The position numbers and the translations under genes were made by a program. A stretch of DNA of 64,000 nucleotides from an uncultured Clostridium sp. (GTDB lineage Bacteria > Bacillota > Clostridia > Lachnospirales > Lachnospiraceae): positions 1 through 64,000 of the forward strand of contig CANRZB010000008.1 of NCBI GenBank assembly GCA_947644195.1. The letters run 5' to 3'. Below, piece by piece: positions 1 through 7,869 of the stretch. Numbering within the stretch: the stretch's first letter is position 1; every line of letters begins with the position of its first letter. The notes beneath the pieces are model-generated. The model was not told the DNA's origin. It was given only the letters and a program-made list of their open reading frames with translations, and made no database searches.

Positions 1-116
1 TTTGGTATAGAGGCTTTTGGATGATTGGATTTCAAAAAATGGGGAAAGTCAAATATTGTGTTTTGGATAATTTTTGAAAAAGCAGGAATAGGTACACAAA
101 TAACACCGCAGCATCA

Positions 117-145
117 TTGACAAATTGCCAGAAATCCACTAACCT
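117..145 (+). promoter_or_regulatory. Possible promoter of the LytTR/GHKL operon
   Basis: A TTGACA -35 box at 117-122 is followed after 17 bases by TAACCT at 140-145, a poor -10 match. It lies about 50 bases before the response regulator start. Nothing else is recognisable in bases 1-192. AgrA-type regulators often activate promoters with weak core elements, so autoregulation is possible but not shown. Confidence 0.3.
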
Positions 146-192
146 GTCTTTAGTAAATAGATCAATAACATCGTACATTCAGGAGGCCTGCC

Positions 193-915
193 ATGAACAT
201 CGCTGTCTGTGAAGACAACCAGGAAGAAGCCGAATGGCTCTGCGACATGATCCGATGCTGGGCGCTTCAAAATAAATTACAAGCAGATATCATTCCATTT
301 GCAGACGCCGCATCCTTTTCTTTTGCGTTGGAGGATCAATCCTTCGATGCACTATTTCTTGATATTAAAATGCCGGGAGAAGACGGTGTATCATTGGCAA
401 AACGGCTCAGAGAGCAGTCCTGTGATATTCCTATTGTATTTGTGACAGGGGAACGGGAATATATGATGGAAGGATATGAAGTAGAAGCCATCCATTATCT
501 ATTAAAGCCAATTGACAAAAATAAAGTCAGTTTCTGTCTGGACCGCATCTATGAAAAAAACCATCGACAGGAACCATTTATTCTAATACAAAAAGAGAAT
601 ACTACCGTAAAACTGCTGCAGCGGGAAATTTACTTAATTGAAGTCTTTTCCCATACACTGGAATTCACAACCAGGAAAGGAACTTTTCAGGCACTTTCTT
701 CCATGAAAGAAGTGCAGGAACAACTGCTGCCAGAATGGTTTATTCGCTGTCATCGAGGTATTTTAGTAAATTTACTTTATGTATATTTTATTGAGAAAAA
801 TCATCTGACTCTGGCAGATGAAAAAAACGGTTTCTACCGAAAAGTCCCTGTCAGCAGACGTTTATACACAGAAGTAAATAACGCTTTCATCCAATTCTAT
901 AAAGAAATAAGATGA
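193..915 (+). CDS. LytTR-family response regulator (AgrA-like)
   Basis: A 240-residue transcriptional response regulator of the LytTR/AgrA family. The N-terminal receiver domain (about 1-120) has the acidic pocket (CEDN near residue 6), the phosphoacceptor in FLDIKMPGEDG (near residue 57) and the conserved Lys in LLKPID. The C-terminal LytTR DNA-binding domain (about 130-240) shows the typical FIRCHRGILVN stretch. An AGGAGG site 6 bases upstream supports the start. It overlaps the reading frame of the adjacent GHKL kinase region, and the two probably form a two-component system controlling the ABC exporters downstream. The family typically senses peptides or membrane stress, but the input here is unknown. 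Confidence 0.93.
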   Translation: MNIAVCEDNQEEAEWLCDMIRCWALQNKLQADIIPFADAASFSFALEDQSFDALFLDIKMPGEDGVSLAKRLREQSCDIPIVFVTGEREYMMEGYEVEAIHYLLKPIDKNKVSFCLDRIYEKNHRQEPFILIQKENTTVKLLQREIYLIEVFSHTLEFTTRKGTFQALSSMKEVQEQLLPEWFIRCHRGILVNLLYVYFIEKNHLTLADEKNGFYRKVPVSRRLYTEVNNAFIQFYKEIR

Positions 916-1034
916 ACATTTCTTTCATTGAAACCAAAAGTCCGTGCAGTGTTCAACACAAATACCGGTATTGCAGCCTTCTGCAAAGAAGACTTACAAC
1001 ACGAATACCAAAAGCGCAAAAAGGGAGATTTGCT

Positions 1035-1829
1035 ATGAAAATAGAGCTAACAATAACCACAATATGTATTTTGATCATCTTCCTGCTTCTATTGGCAACT
1101 GCGGGAATCCTAATTTTACGGCTGGTTCTTTCCCGTCAATTCATTCGGGAAATTGAGCGGTATCAAAATGAGTTAGCCAATCGTCAATTCGAAGAGATCC
1201 ATAACACGTATCACGAAATGAGAGGTTGGCGCCACGACTACAAAAATCATATGCAAGTATTAAAAATTCACGTGGAAAACCGGGAATGGGAACTCGCCCT
1301 CGCCTATATTTCCCAGATGAACGAAGATTTAAGCAACATAGACCACGTCATCAAATCAGGAAATGTCATGGCAGATGCCATAATCAACAGCAAAGTGTCC
1401 CTGGCAAAATCTCGGAACATCCAATTAAATGTTACCGCAAAAGTACCAGAGCAGCTTCCGATCTCAGACGTAGAATTCTGTGTTATTTTTGGCAATTTGA
1501 TGGACAATGCAATCGAGGCTTGTGAGAAAATATCAAATCCAGACGATCGATTTATTCGCATCTATATCGGGTTGTTTAAGAAACAGTTCTATCTGTCCAT
1601 TACCAACAGTACGAATCAAAAACGCCGAATTCAGAAATACTATTCTCTGAAAGGAGAAGGACACGGATTCGGTCTGTACCGGATTGACAAAATTATCCGT
1701 GAAAAAAACGGTTATTTAAACCGGAAAGACGAACCCGGTGTCTTTACCACCGAATTCATGCTCCCTTTCCGTACAGCTGATGTTCATAGTATTGACAATA
1801 TCGGCAAACCGCAGTCAGATACTCCGTAG
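1035..1829 (+). CDS. GHKL-type sensor histidine kinase (AgrC-like, short)
   Basis: A 264-residue kinase partner of the LytTR regulator. One transmembrane helix (about 7-30) is followed by a coiled linker, an H-box-like WRHDYKNH (phosphoacceptor His), an N-box NLMDNAIEAC and a glycine-rich GHGFGL ATP lid. AgrC-family kinases normally have 5-7 transmembrane helices; this one has only one, so it lacks the usual peptide-sensing membrane domain. The start at 1035 is chosen because GGGAG precedes it at good spacing and the membrane helix follows directly. An ATG in frame at 912 would add 41 non-hydrophobic residues and has no clear ribosome binding site of its own, but would overlap the upstream stop. 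Confidence 0.85.
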   Translation: MKIELTITTICILIIFLLLLATAGILILRLVLSRQFIREIERYQNELANRQFEEIHNTYHEMRGWRHDYKNHMQVLKIHVENREWELALAYISQMNEDLSNIDHVIKSGNVMADAIINSKVSLAKSRNIQLNVTAKVPEQLPISDVEFCVIFGNLMDNAIEACEKISNPDDRFIRIYIGLFKKQFYLSITNSTNQKRRIQKYYSLKGEGHGFGLYRIDKIIREKNGYLNRKDEPGVFTTEFMLPFRTADVHSIDNIGKPQSDTP

Positions 1830-1864
1830 ACGCACAACCGCTTATGTCATCAAAGGAACCGTTC

Positions 1865-1924
1865 ATGTATTCTGTCACAAACTCCGTCGATACTATGATA
1901 TTCTTTTCCTGTCTCATCATGTAA
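1865..1924 (+). CDS. Possible 19-residue peptide ORF (speculative)
   Basis: A short ORF lies between the kinase and the ABC exporters and is preceded by AAAGGAA seven bases upstream. It encodes MYSVTNSVDTMIFFSCLIM, ending with a Cys three residues from the C terminus. This superficially recalls the YST-C-FIM pattern of staphylococcal autoinducing peptides, but the ring segment would be one residue too short. There is no charged leader or tail and no AgrB processing enzyme nearby. Position next to a LytTR/GHKL pair and two exporters is the only contextual support, so this may be chance. Confidence 0.18.
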   Translation: MYSVTNSVDTMIFFSCLIM

Positions 1925-1942
1925 TCAGTACCACAGAAGCTG

Positions 1943-1968
1943 ATTCCCTGCGTTAAACCGCAGGGAAT
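1943..1968. other. Inverted repeat before the ABC exporter genes
   Basis: A perfect 10-bp stem (ATTCCCTGCG, arms 1943-1952 and 1959-1968) has a 6-base loop. No T-run follows on either strand, so it is more likely an mRNA processing or attenuation structure than a terminator. It sits 34 bases before the first exporter start. Confidence 0.45.
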
Positions 1969-2002
1969 GTGGTCTACTATTCACTTGGAAACGGGGGATT
2001 GT

Positions 2003-3859
2003 ATGAACAAAACCAACTACTGGACCGCTTTCTGCGGATATTTAAAATATATTTGGGACCGCAAAAAAACTCTATATCTATACGGTTTATTATTTTTTCC
2101 TGCCTACATAACTGGCAATTATCTACAAATCTATCTCCCCAAAATGATTATCCAGAATCTGGAAGACAGGGCCTCTATTCCTATTATGGGACGTAACTTA
2201 CTGGCTTTCGTTCTACTGTTGACATTCTGTATCTTTGTCCGGGAAAAAATGAAATCCAAGGCGGAACATGGCAACCGCCAGATCATACAGCAGATGAAAA
2301 ATAATTACACAGAAAAATTACTGTATATTGATTATGAATATCTGGAAGATACAGAGTTTCTCTCTCTGCGGAATAGGGCGAAAGAAAGTCTGTTCGGCGG
2401 CGAAATCGGCACCCAGGAACAGGCCAGACTCATGGATTTCCTGCCCATCCTCATCATGATTACCTCTGCTCTGGGAAACATGGGATTATATCTATTCTAT
2501 CTGGGAAAACTGTCCGGCTATCTCATTCTCCTCCTGTTTGCCGCTGTTCTTTTCAGTACACTGCTAAACATGAAGCTCTTTCGTAAGCATGAACAAAAAT
2601 ATGGTTCAATGGTATCCGATTCCTGGCAGAAGATGGATTATGTCGTGCGCAAGACACAGGATTTTTCCATGGCAAAAGACATCAGGATGTATCAAATGAA
2701 TTCCTGGCTATCCGGTCTGGTAGACGGCTTTCTGGCAGAACGACTGCATCTCAAAAAGAAAGAATTATCTAACCGGGGAATCGGGGACATGGTGGCTGTT
2801 ACCAGCCTGACTATCTTTCAGATCGCTGTACTGGGAATGGTTCTATGGCATTTCCTTCAGGGTACTTTGAAGGTATCTGATGTTATTTTCTATGTCAATA
2901 TGACTCCCGCCCTGTACAAACTTCTAGATCAGGAGGTCTCCACCAAAAGTATCCATCTGTTCCAGATCCTGACAGCGTATCAACGATTTCAAAACTTCAT
3001 GCACTATGGCAGGGATACTGCAAGACAGAAGACAATTATCCAGCAGAAAGCACCTGCGATTACCCTGGAACATGTCAGTTTCGCCTATCCCAAAACAGAA
3101 AAGATGATATTACAAGACATCAGCGTAAACATCCCTGCTGGAGAAAAAATTGCAATCGTCGGAGTCAACGGTGCTGGCAAGACAACCCTGATGAAACTGC
3201 TTTGCGGCCTGCTGCATCCAACCAGCGGCAGAATCCTGCTCAATGGCGTAGATCTGGAATCCATGAACGCTGAAGAGCGATATGCCTATTTCTCCTGTAC
3301 ATTCCAGGATGTGCAATTTTTACCGGTCTCGGTCCGGGAAAATATCTCCCAGGAAATCTGCATCGCCCCTACCGCCAAGGCAAAAACCTTTCAGACAAAC
3401 GAATCTCCGTCCAAAAGTTCAGACGCACGAATTTGGCATTGTCTGGAACAGGCAGGAATCCAAAAAGAAATTCAAAATCTACCCGGGCAATTAGATACCT
3501 TACTGGAAAAAAACCTGCAGGAAGATGCCACAGATTTCTCCGGCGGACAACGACAAAAACTAATCCTGGCAAGAGCGCTATACCGAGATGCCGGAGCTTT
3601 GATTCTGGATGAACCGACTGCGGCTTTAGATGCCTTGGCAGAGAATGAAATCTATGAAAAATATGCGGAGTTTGCAGCCGGAAAAACTTCGTTCTTTGTA
3701 TCACACCGCCTGTCCTCCACCCGGTTCTGTGACCGAATTCTGCTGTTAGATGGTGGAATAATTGCAGAAGAGGGGACACATGAGGAGCTTTTGGCACAGC
3801 AGGGCATCTATGCTGAAATGTTTGAAATGCAAAGTAAATACTACCAAGAGAATAACTAA
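2003..3859 (+). CDS. ABC exporter half-transporter 1 (membrane plus ATPase domains)
   Basis: A 618-residue type I ABC exporter half-molecule. The N-terminal half (about 20-330) carries several transmembrane segments. The ATPase half has Walker A GVNGAGKTT, signature FSGGQRQK, Walker B ALILDEPTAALD and H-loop SHRLSS. There is no N-terminal C39 peptidase domain, so it is not a leader-cleaving bacteriocin exporter. The start at 2003 follows GGGGGA; an in-frame ATG at 1967 lies within the inverted repeat and lacks a ribosome site. It probably forms a heterodimer with the next gene, 58 bases downstream, under control of the LytTR/GHKL pair. The substrate is unknown: peptide, lipid or drug are all possible. 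Confidence 0.9.
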   Translation: MNKTNYWTAFCGYLKYIWDRKKTLYLYGLLFFPAYITGNYLQIYLPKMIIQNLEDRASIPIMGRNLLAFVLLLTFCIFVREKMKSKAEHGNRQIIQQMKNNYTEKLLYIDYEYLEDTEFLSLRNRAKESLFGGEIGTQEQARLMDFLPILIMITSALGNMGLYLFYLGKLSGYLILLLFAAVLFSTLLNMKLFRKHEQKYGSMVSDSWQKMDYVVRKTQDFSMAKDIRMYQMNSWLSGLVDGFLAERLHLKKKELSNRGIGDMVAVTSLTIFQIAVLGMVLWHFLQGTLKVSDVIFYVNMTPALYKLLDQEVSTKSIHLFQILTAYQRFQNFMHYGRDTARQKTIIQQKAPAITLEHVSFAYPKTEKMILQDISVNIPAGEKIAIVGVNGAGKTTLMKLLCGLLHPTSGRILLNGVDLESMNAEERYAYFSCTFQDVQFLPVSVRENISQEICIAPTAKAKTFQTNESPSKSSDARIWHCLEQAGIQKEIQNLPGQLDTLLEKNLQEDATDFSGGQRQKLILARALYRDAGALILDEPTAALDALAENEIYEKYAEFAAGKTSFFVSHRLSSTRFCDRILLLDGGIIAEEGTHEELLAQQGIYAEMFEMQSKYYQENN

Positions 3860-3917
3860 TCATTGTTGTTACAAATAAGACGCCGAGCATTACTCGCTGG
3901 CAGAAATGAGGTGTATC

Positions 3918-5786
3918 ATGGCCGAAGAAAAATTTTCACTTCGAGAAATTATCCGAATCAATCTACGGGGACTCTCCCTGATCTATTCCTTAATCCCGTG
4001 GAATGGATTTATGACATTTCTCTCCGTTCTGTCAGATGTCGTACTTTCCTATTGGGAATATTTCTTTCTGGCAAAATTGATGGATGATATCCTTTCCAGC
4101 GCTGCCAGAGAAACATTGGTCTGGGATATTGGATTATTAACCATAGGACATTTACTGATGACCTTAGTCTATAAAATCTTATCCGTTCTATATATGTACG
4201 GCGGCTCCAATGTCTGGGATATCGCCAATGCTCATCTGAATGAAAAAATGATGTCTATGGATTATGAATATATGGAATCCGAATCAATCCATAATAAACG
4301 GCGGGATATTGATATCACTGCCCGTTTTAACGGAGGCGGGATCTGCGTTCTCTTTTGGTATGCGACGCCTGTCATGGAACGAGCCCTGCAGATGATTATT
4401 GCGCTCAGTTATACGATCTATCTGATCAGCCGCTGCCGGATTGCCTTTGCTGGGGAACCACTCAAAGCAATCGCTTTCGTAGGAATATTTATTTTTCTGT
4501 TTGCTCTGCTGCTGGCCATCAGTTCCAGAAAAAATAAACAGGCGCAGGAAACCATACATCAGTATGATGAGAAAAATATCCCAAACTATCGTTTTTACCA
4601 GTTTTATCTCAATGAATACATCGAAAAAGAGGAATGTGGTAAAACAATCCGGATGTTCCAACAGCAAGAACTGCTTTCTTCTTATGTGAAAAGACTATTT
4701 CAAAAGCTGCACGATAACATAGATAAAATTTGTCTTACCGATCAGAAAAGAAATATTTGGCTGGGTTCCATAGGGGCAGTAATCTCTGGTCTGATCTATT
4801 TCCTGTTAGGTATTATGGTCTCCAAACATGCGATTACCATCGGCAGTGTCTGCCTTTATGCCGGATGCATTACTAATTTTTTATGGCACTTCCGCATGTG
4901 GATGGAACAATGGGTAGATCTCGTTACCAATACTAAATATGTGAAGATGTATCTGGATTTTCTGGAAATCCCAAATAAGAAATACGAAGGCACGCTCCCC
5001 ATTGAAAAAAGGGATGACGATCAGTTTACGATAGAATTTCGTCATGTATCGTTTCGCTATCCGGGGTCTGACCGGGATGTCCTCAAAGACTTTTCCATCC
5101 GTTTCCATATCGGGGAACGTCTGGCAGTGGTAGGGAAAAATGGATCTGGCAAAACTACCTTGATTAAATTGCTTTGCCGCCTGTATGATCCTACCGAGGG
5201 ACAAATTCTGCTCAACGGAATTGATATTCGCAAGTATGACTACCAAGAATACTTATCCCTGTTTAGCGTCGTTTTCCAAGATTTCAAGATCCCGGCACTT
5301 CCTCTGGGACAGACGGTTGCGGTTTCCAGAAACTATGATGAAGAACGGGTTATTTCTGCCTTGCACCGGGTAGGATTAGACAAATTGCTTAACAAAATGC
5401 CGCAGGGACTGGAAACTCCGATATACACAGATTATGACCAGAACGGAGTGGATATCTCCGGCGGGGAAGCTCAAAAAATAGCCATCGCCAGAGCTTTATA
5501 CCATGATACACCGTTTGTCATTCTGGATGAACCGACCGCAGCGCTGGATCCATTGGCAGAATATGAAATCTATTCCCATTTTAATGAACTGGTAGGCACA
5601 AAAACTGCAGTCTATATCTCCCACCGTCTTTCCAGCTGCCAATTCTGCAATGACATACTGGTCATTGATGAAGGAAAAGCGGTGCAACGGGGAAGCCATG
5701 AGAAACTGGTACAGGATCAGAACGGGCTCTACTATATTCTGTGGCACACACAGGCACAGTACTATCAGACGGAAAACATTCTTTAA
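3918..5786 (+). CDS. ABC exporter half-transporter 2 (membrane plus ATPase domains)
   Basis: A 622-residue paralogue of the preceding gene with the same layout: a membrane domain (about 15-330), then an ATPase with Walker A GKNGSGKTT, signature ISGGEAQK, Walker B FVILDEPTAALD and H-loop SHRLSS. The start at 3918 is preceded by GAGGTG; the ATG at 3906 is less well placed. The SGGEA signature differs from the SGGQR of the partner, which fits a heterodimer with two non-identical nucleotide sites, but both catalytic Glu residues are present. The pair probably exports an unidentified small molecule or peptide. Confidence 0.9.
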   Translation: MAEEKFSLREIIRINLRGLSLIYSLIPWNGFMTFLSVLSDVVLSYWEYFFLAKLMDDILSSAARETLVWDIGLLTIGHLLMTLVYKILSVLYMYGGSNVWDIANAHLNEKMMSMDYEYMESESIHNKRRDIDITARFNGGGICVLFWYATPVMERALQMIIALSYTIYLISRCRIAFAGEPLKAIAFVGIFIFLFALLLAISSRKNKQAQETIHQYDEKNIPNYRFYQFYLNEYIEKEECGKTIRMFQQQELLSSYVKRLFQKLHDNIDKICLTDQKRNIWLGSIGAVISGLIYFLLGIMVSKHAITIGSVCLYAGCITNFLWHFRMWMEQWVDLVTNTKYVKMYLDFLEIPNKKYEGTLPIEKRDDDQFTIEFRHVSFRYPGSDRDVLKDFSIRFHIGERLAVVGKNGSGKTTLIKLLCRLYDPTEGQILLNGIDIRKYDYQEYLSLFSVVFQDFKIPALPLGQTVAVSRNYDEERVISALHRVGLDKLLNKMPQGLETPIYTDYDQNGVDISGGEAQKIAIARALYHDTPFVILDEPTAALDPLAEYEIYSHFNELVGTKTAVYISHRLSSCQFCNDILVIDEGKAVQRGSHEKLVQDQNGLYYILWHTQAQYYQTENIL

Positions 5787-5855
5787 AATGCTAAAAAACA
5801 AAACATAGATCTCCTTACAATCAAAAAGATTCCTTTTACTCATATTACGGGTATA

Positions 5856-5884
5856 TTGATCTTTTTTCCAAATTATGGTATATT
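5856..5884 (+). promoter_or_regulatory. Predicted promoter of the IbrA/IbrB-like operon
   Basis: TTGATC at 5856-5861 and TATATT at 5879-5884 are separated by 17 bases. Transcription would start near 5891, just upstream of the AAGGGGAG ribosome site at about 5899. This separates the operon from the ABC exporter genes. Confidence 0.45.
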
Positions 5885-5911
5885 TTCCAAATAATGGAAG
5901 GGGAGATACCT

Positions 5912-7243
5912 ATGATAAAAAAATATACAGAACAAAATGTTTTGGACGCTTTTTATGAAAGAATTCATCTGATTTTTGAAGAATTCGATAACATTTACCT
6001 ATCATTCTCCGGCGGAAAAGACAGCGGGCTGCTTCTAAATCTCGTAATGGACTATCAAAAAAAATTTTATCCTGAGAAAAAAATCGGCGTATTCCATCAA
6101 GATTTCGAAGCACAATACAGCGTTACCACAGAATATATTGAACGAACTTTCCTCCGCATAGAGAATGAGGTGGAACCTTACTGGGTCTGTCTGCCCATGG
6201 CTACCCGAACCGCATTGAGTAACTATGAGATGTTCTGGTATCCGTGGGATGACACGAAAAAAGAAGCATGGGTTCGCCCCATGCCAAAACATGATTATGT
6301 CATCAATCTGGAAAACAACCCCATGATCACCTACAAATATAAAATGCATCAGGAAGACCTGGCGCGGCAGTTCAGCCGATGGTATCATATGTCCCACAGC
6401 GGAGAAAAAACGGTCTGTCTCCTTGGGATCCGAGCTGACGAGTCCATGCAGAGATACAGCGGATTCGTGAACAAAAAATATGGATATAAAAACCAATGCT
6501 GGATCAGCAAAAAATTTAAGAACGTATGGTACGCATCCCCGATCTATGACTGGAGCCACAACGATGTATGGCATGCCAACTATCTCTTTCAATATGATTA
6601 CAACCATTTATATGATCTATATTATATGGCAGGATTACAAGTTTCCCAGATGAGAGTAGCCTCTCCTTTTAACGACTATTGCAAAGACAGCCTAAATCTT
6701 TACCGTGTCATTGACCCTAAAATATGGACAAAACTGGTAGGCCGGGTACAGGGTGCCAACTTTGCCGCCATATATGGTAAAACAAAGGCGATGGGCTATC
6801 GAAACGTTACCCTTCCCCAAGGACACACCTGGGAATCCTATACAAGGTTTCTGTTAGATACACTTCCCTTGAAACTACGTAACAATTATGTGCAAAAATT
6901 TAATACCTCCATGCGGTTCTGGCACAAAACTGGCGGCGGTTTGGATGAAGAGACCATACAGGAACTGCTGGAACACGGCTACCAGATCAAACGAAACGGA
7001 ATCTCTAATTACACTTTAAACAAAAAATCCAGAATTATTTTCACCAGTAAAATACCGGATAATACCGATGACATCAAATCCAGCAAGGATATTCCAAGTT
7101 GGAAAAGAATGTGTTACTGCATCCTTAAAAACGACCATACCTGCCGCTTTATGGGATTTGGCCTGACGCGTGAACAGCAAAAACGTATTAATCTCATCAA
7201 ACAAAAATACAAAAGCATGGAGGAGATCAGCTATGACACCTAA
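5912..7243 (+). CDS. IbrA-like PP-loop protein, PAPS reductase family (DUF3440)
   Basis: A 443-residue protein of the phosphoadenosine-phosphosulfate reductase superfamily, IbrA/DUF3440 type. The N-terminal PP-loop SFSGGKDSG (near residue 30) binds ATP in this superfamily, and GIRADES is the second conserved motif. IbrA was described with IbrB as a regulator of immunoglobulin-binding eib genes in E. coli; its biochemical reaction is not established, and the superfamily also includes the DNA phosphorothioation enzyme DndC. The start at 5912 follows AAGGGGAG; the upstream in-frame ATG at 5894 has no site. The end overlaps the next gene by 11 bases, implying translational coupling. No other dnd, ssp or BREX genes are visible here. 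Confidence 0.85.
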   Translation: MIKKYTEQNVLDAFYERIHLIFEEFDNIYLSFSGGKDSGLLLNLVMDYQKKFYPEKKIGVFHQDFEAQYSVTTEYIERTFLRIENEVEPYWVCLPMATRTALSNYEMFWYPWDDTKKEAWVRPMPKHDYVINLENNPMITYKYKMHQEDLARQFSRWYHMSHSGEKTVCLLGIRADESMQRYSGFVNKKYGYKNQCWISKKFKNVWYASPIYDWSHNDVWHANYLFQYDYNHLYDLYYMAGLQVSQMRVASPFNDYCKDSLNLYRVIDPKIWTKLVGRVQGANFAAIYGKTKAMGYRNVTLPQGHTWESYTRFLLDTLPLKLRNNYVQKFNTSMRFWHKTGGGLDEETIQELLEHGYQIKRNGISNYTLNKKSRIIFTSKIPDNTDDIKSSKDIPSWKRMCYCILKNDHTCRFMGFGLTREQQKRINLIKQKYKSMEEISYDT

Positions 7244-7751
7244 AAGTCCCGTTTACAATATTATTTCAGTTCCTATTGAAAAAATTATCCCCAACGCATA
7301 TAACCCCAATGCTGTCGCTCCGCCAGAGATGAAACTACTCTATCAAAGCATCAAAGAAGATGGCTATACCATGCCTATCGTTTGCTACTATTCCATGGAA
7401 GATGACAACTATATTATCGTAGATGGTTTCCATCGTTACCGAATAATGTTGGAGTATTCTGATATCTACGACAGAGAACAGGGCATGCTCCCTGTTTCTG
7501 TCATTGATAAACCCTTGGACCATCGTATGGCGAGCACGGTACGTCATAACCGCGCCCGAGGAAACCATGACGTTGACCTGATGAGCAATATTATAAAAGA
7601 ACTTCATGAAATTGGTCGTTCCGATGCATGGATTGCCAAACATCTGGGCATGGACCGGGATGAGATACTGCGCCTGAAGCAAATAACCGGACTAGCAGCA
7701 TTATTTAAAGATGTTAATTTTGGAAAGGCTTGGAAGCCGGAAAAAAATTAA
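7233..7751 (+). CDS. IbrB-like ParB/Srx-fold protein
   Basis: A 172-residue ParB N-terminal-domain protein, the usual partner of IbrA. A ParB-like fold is indicated by KIIPNAYNPN near the start, IIVDGFHRYR (box I-like) and RHNRARGNH (box II-like), followed by a helix-turn-helix-like segment around AWIAKHLGMDRDEILRLK. A GGAGGAG site inside the end of the IbrA gene supports the start at 7233. ParB-fold proteins can be nucleotide-dependent DNA clamps or nucleases. Here the strict pairing with an IbrA-like enzyme points to a joint, unknown function in gene control or DNA modification. Confidence 0.82.
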   Translation: MTPKSPVYNIISVPIEKIIPNAYNPNAVAPPEMKLLYQSIKEDGYTMPIVCYYSMEDDNYIIVDGFHRYRIMLEYSDIYDREQGMLPVSVIDKPLDHRMASTVRHNRARGNHDVDLMSNIIKELHEIGRSDAWIAKHLGMDRDEILRLKQITGLAALFKDVNFGKAWKPEKN

Positions 7752-7775
7752 AATTATATTTCCCCTCTACCTAAA

Positions 7776-7813
7776 TTTGGGGCTCATCCAATCTACGCTG
7801 GATGAGCCCCAAA
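7776..7813. terminator. Bidirectional terminator between convergent genes
   Basis: A perfect 15-bp stem (arms 7776-7790 and 7799-7813, GC-rich core GGGGCTCATCC) with an 8-base loop separates the IbrB-like gene (+) from the GH94 gene (-). The stem is A/T-flanked (TTT and AAA at its base), typical of a shared terminator, although the T-tracts beyond the stem are short. Confidence 0.7.
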
Positions 7814-7869
7814 GCTTTATCATTCTATTAGTTACTTGAGTATATCCTTGCCACCGATCTGCTCAATAT

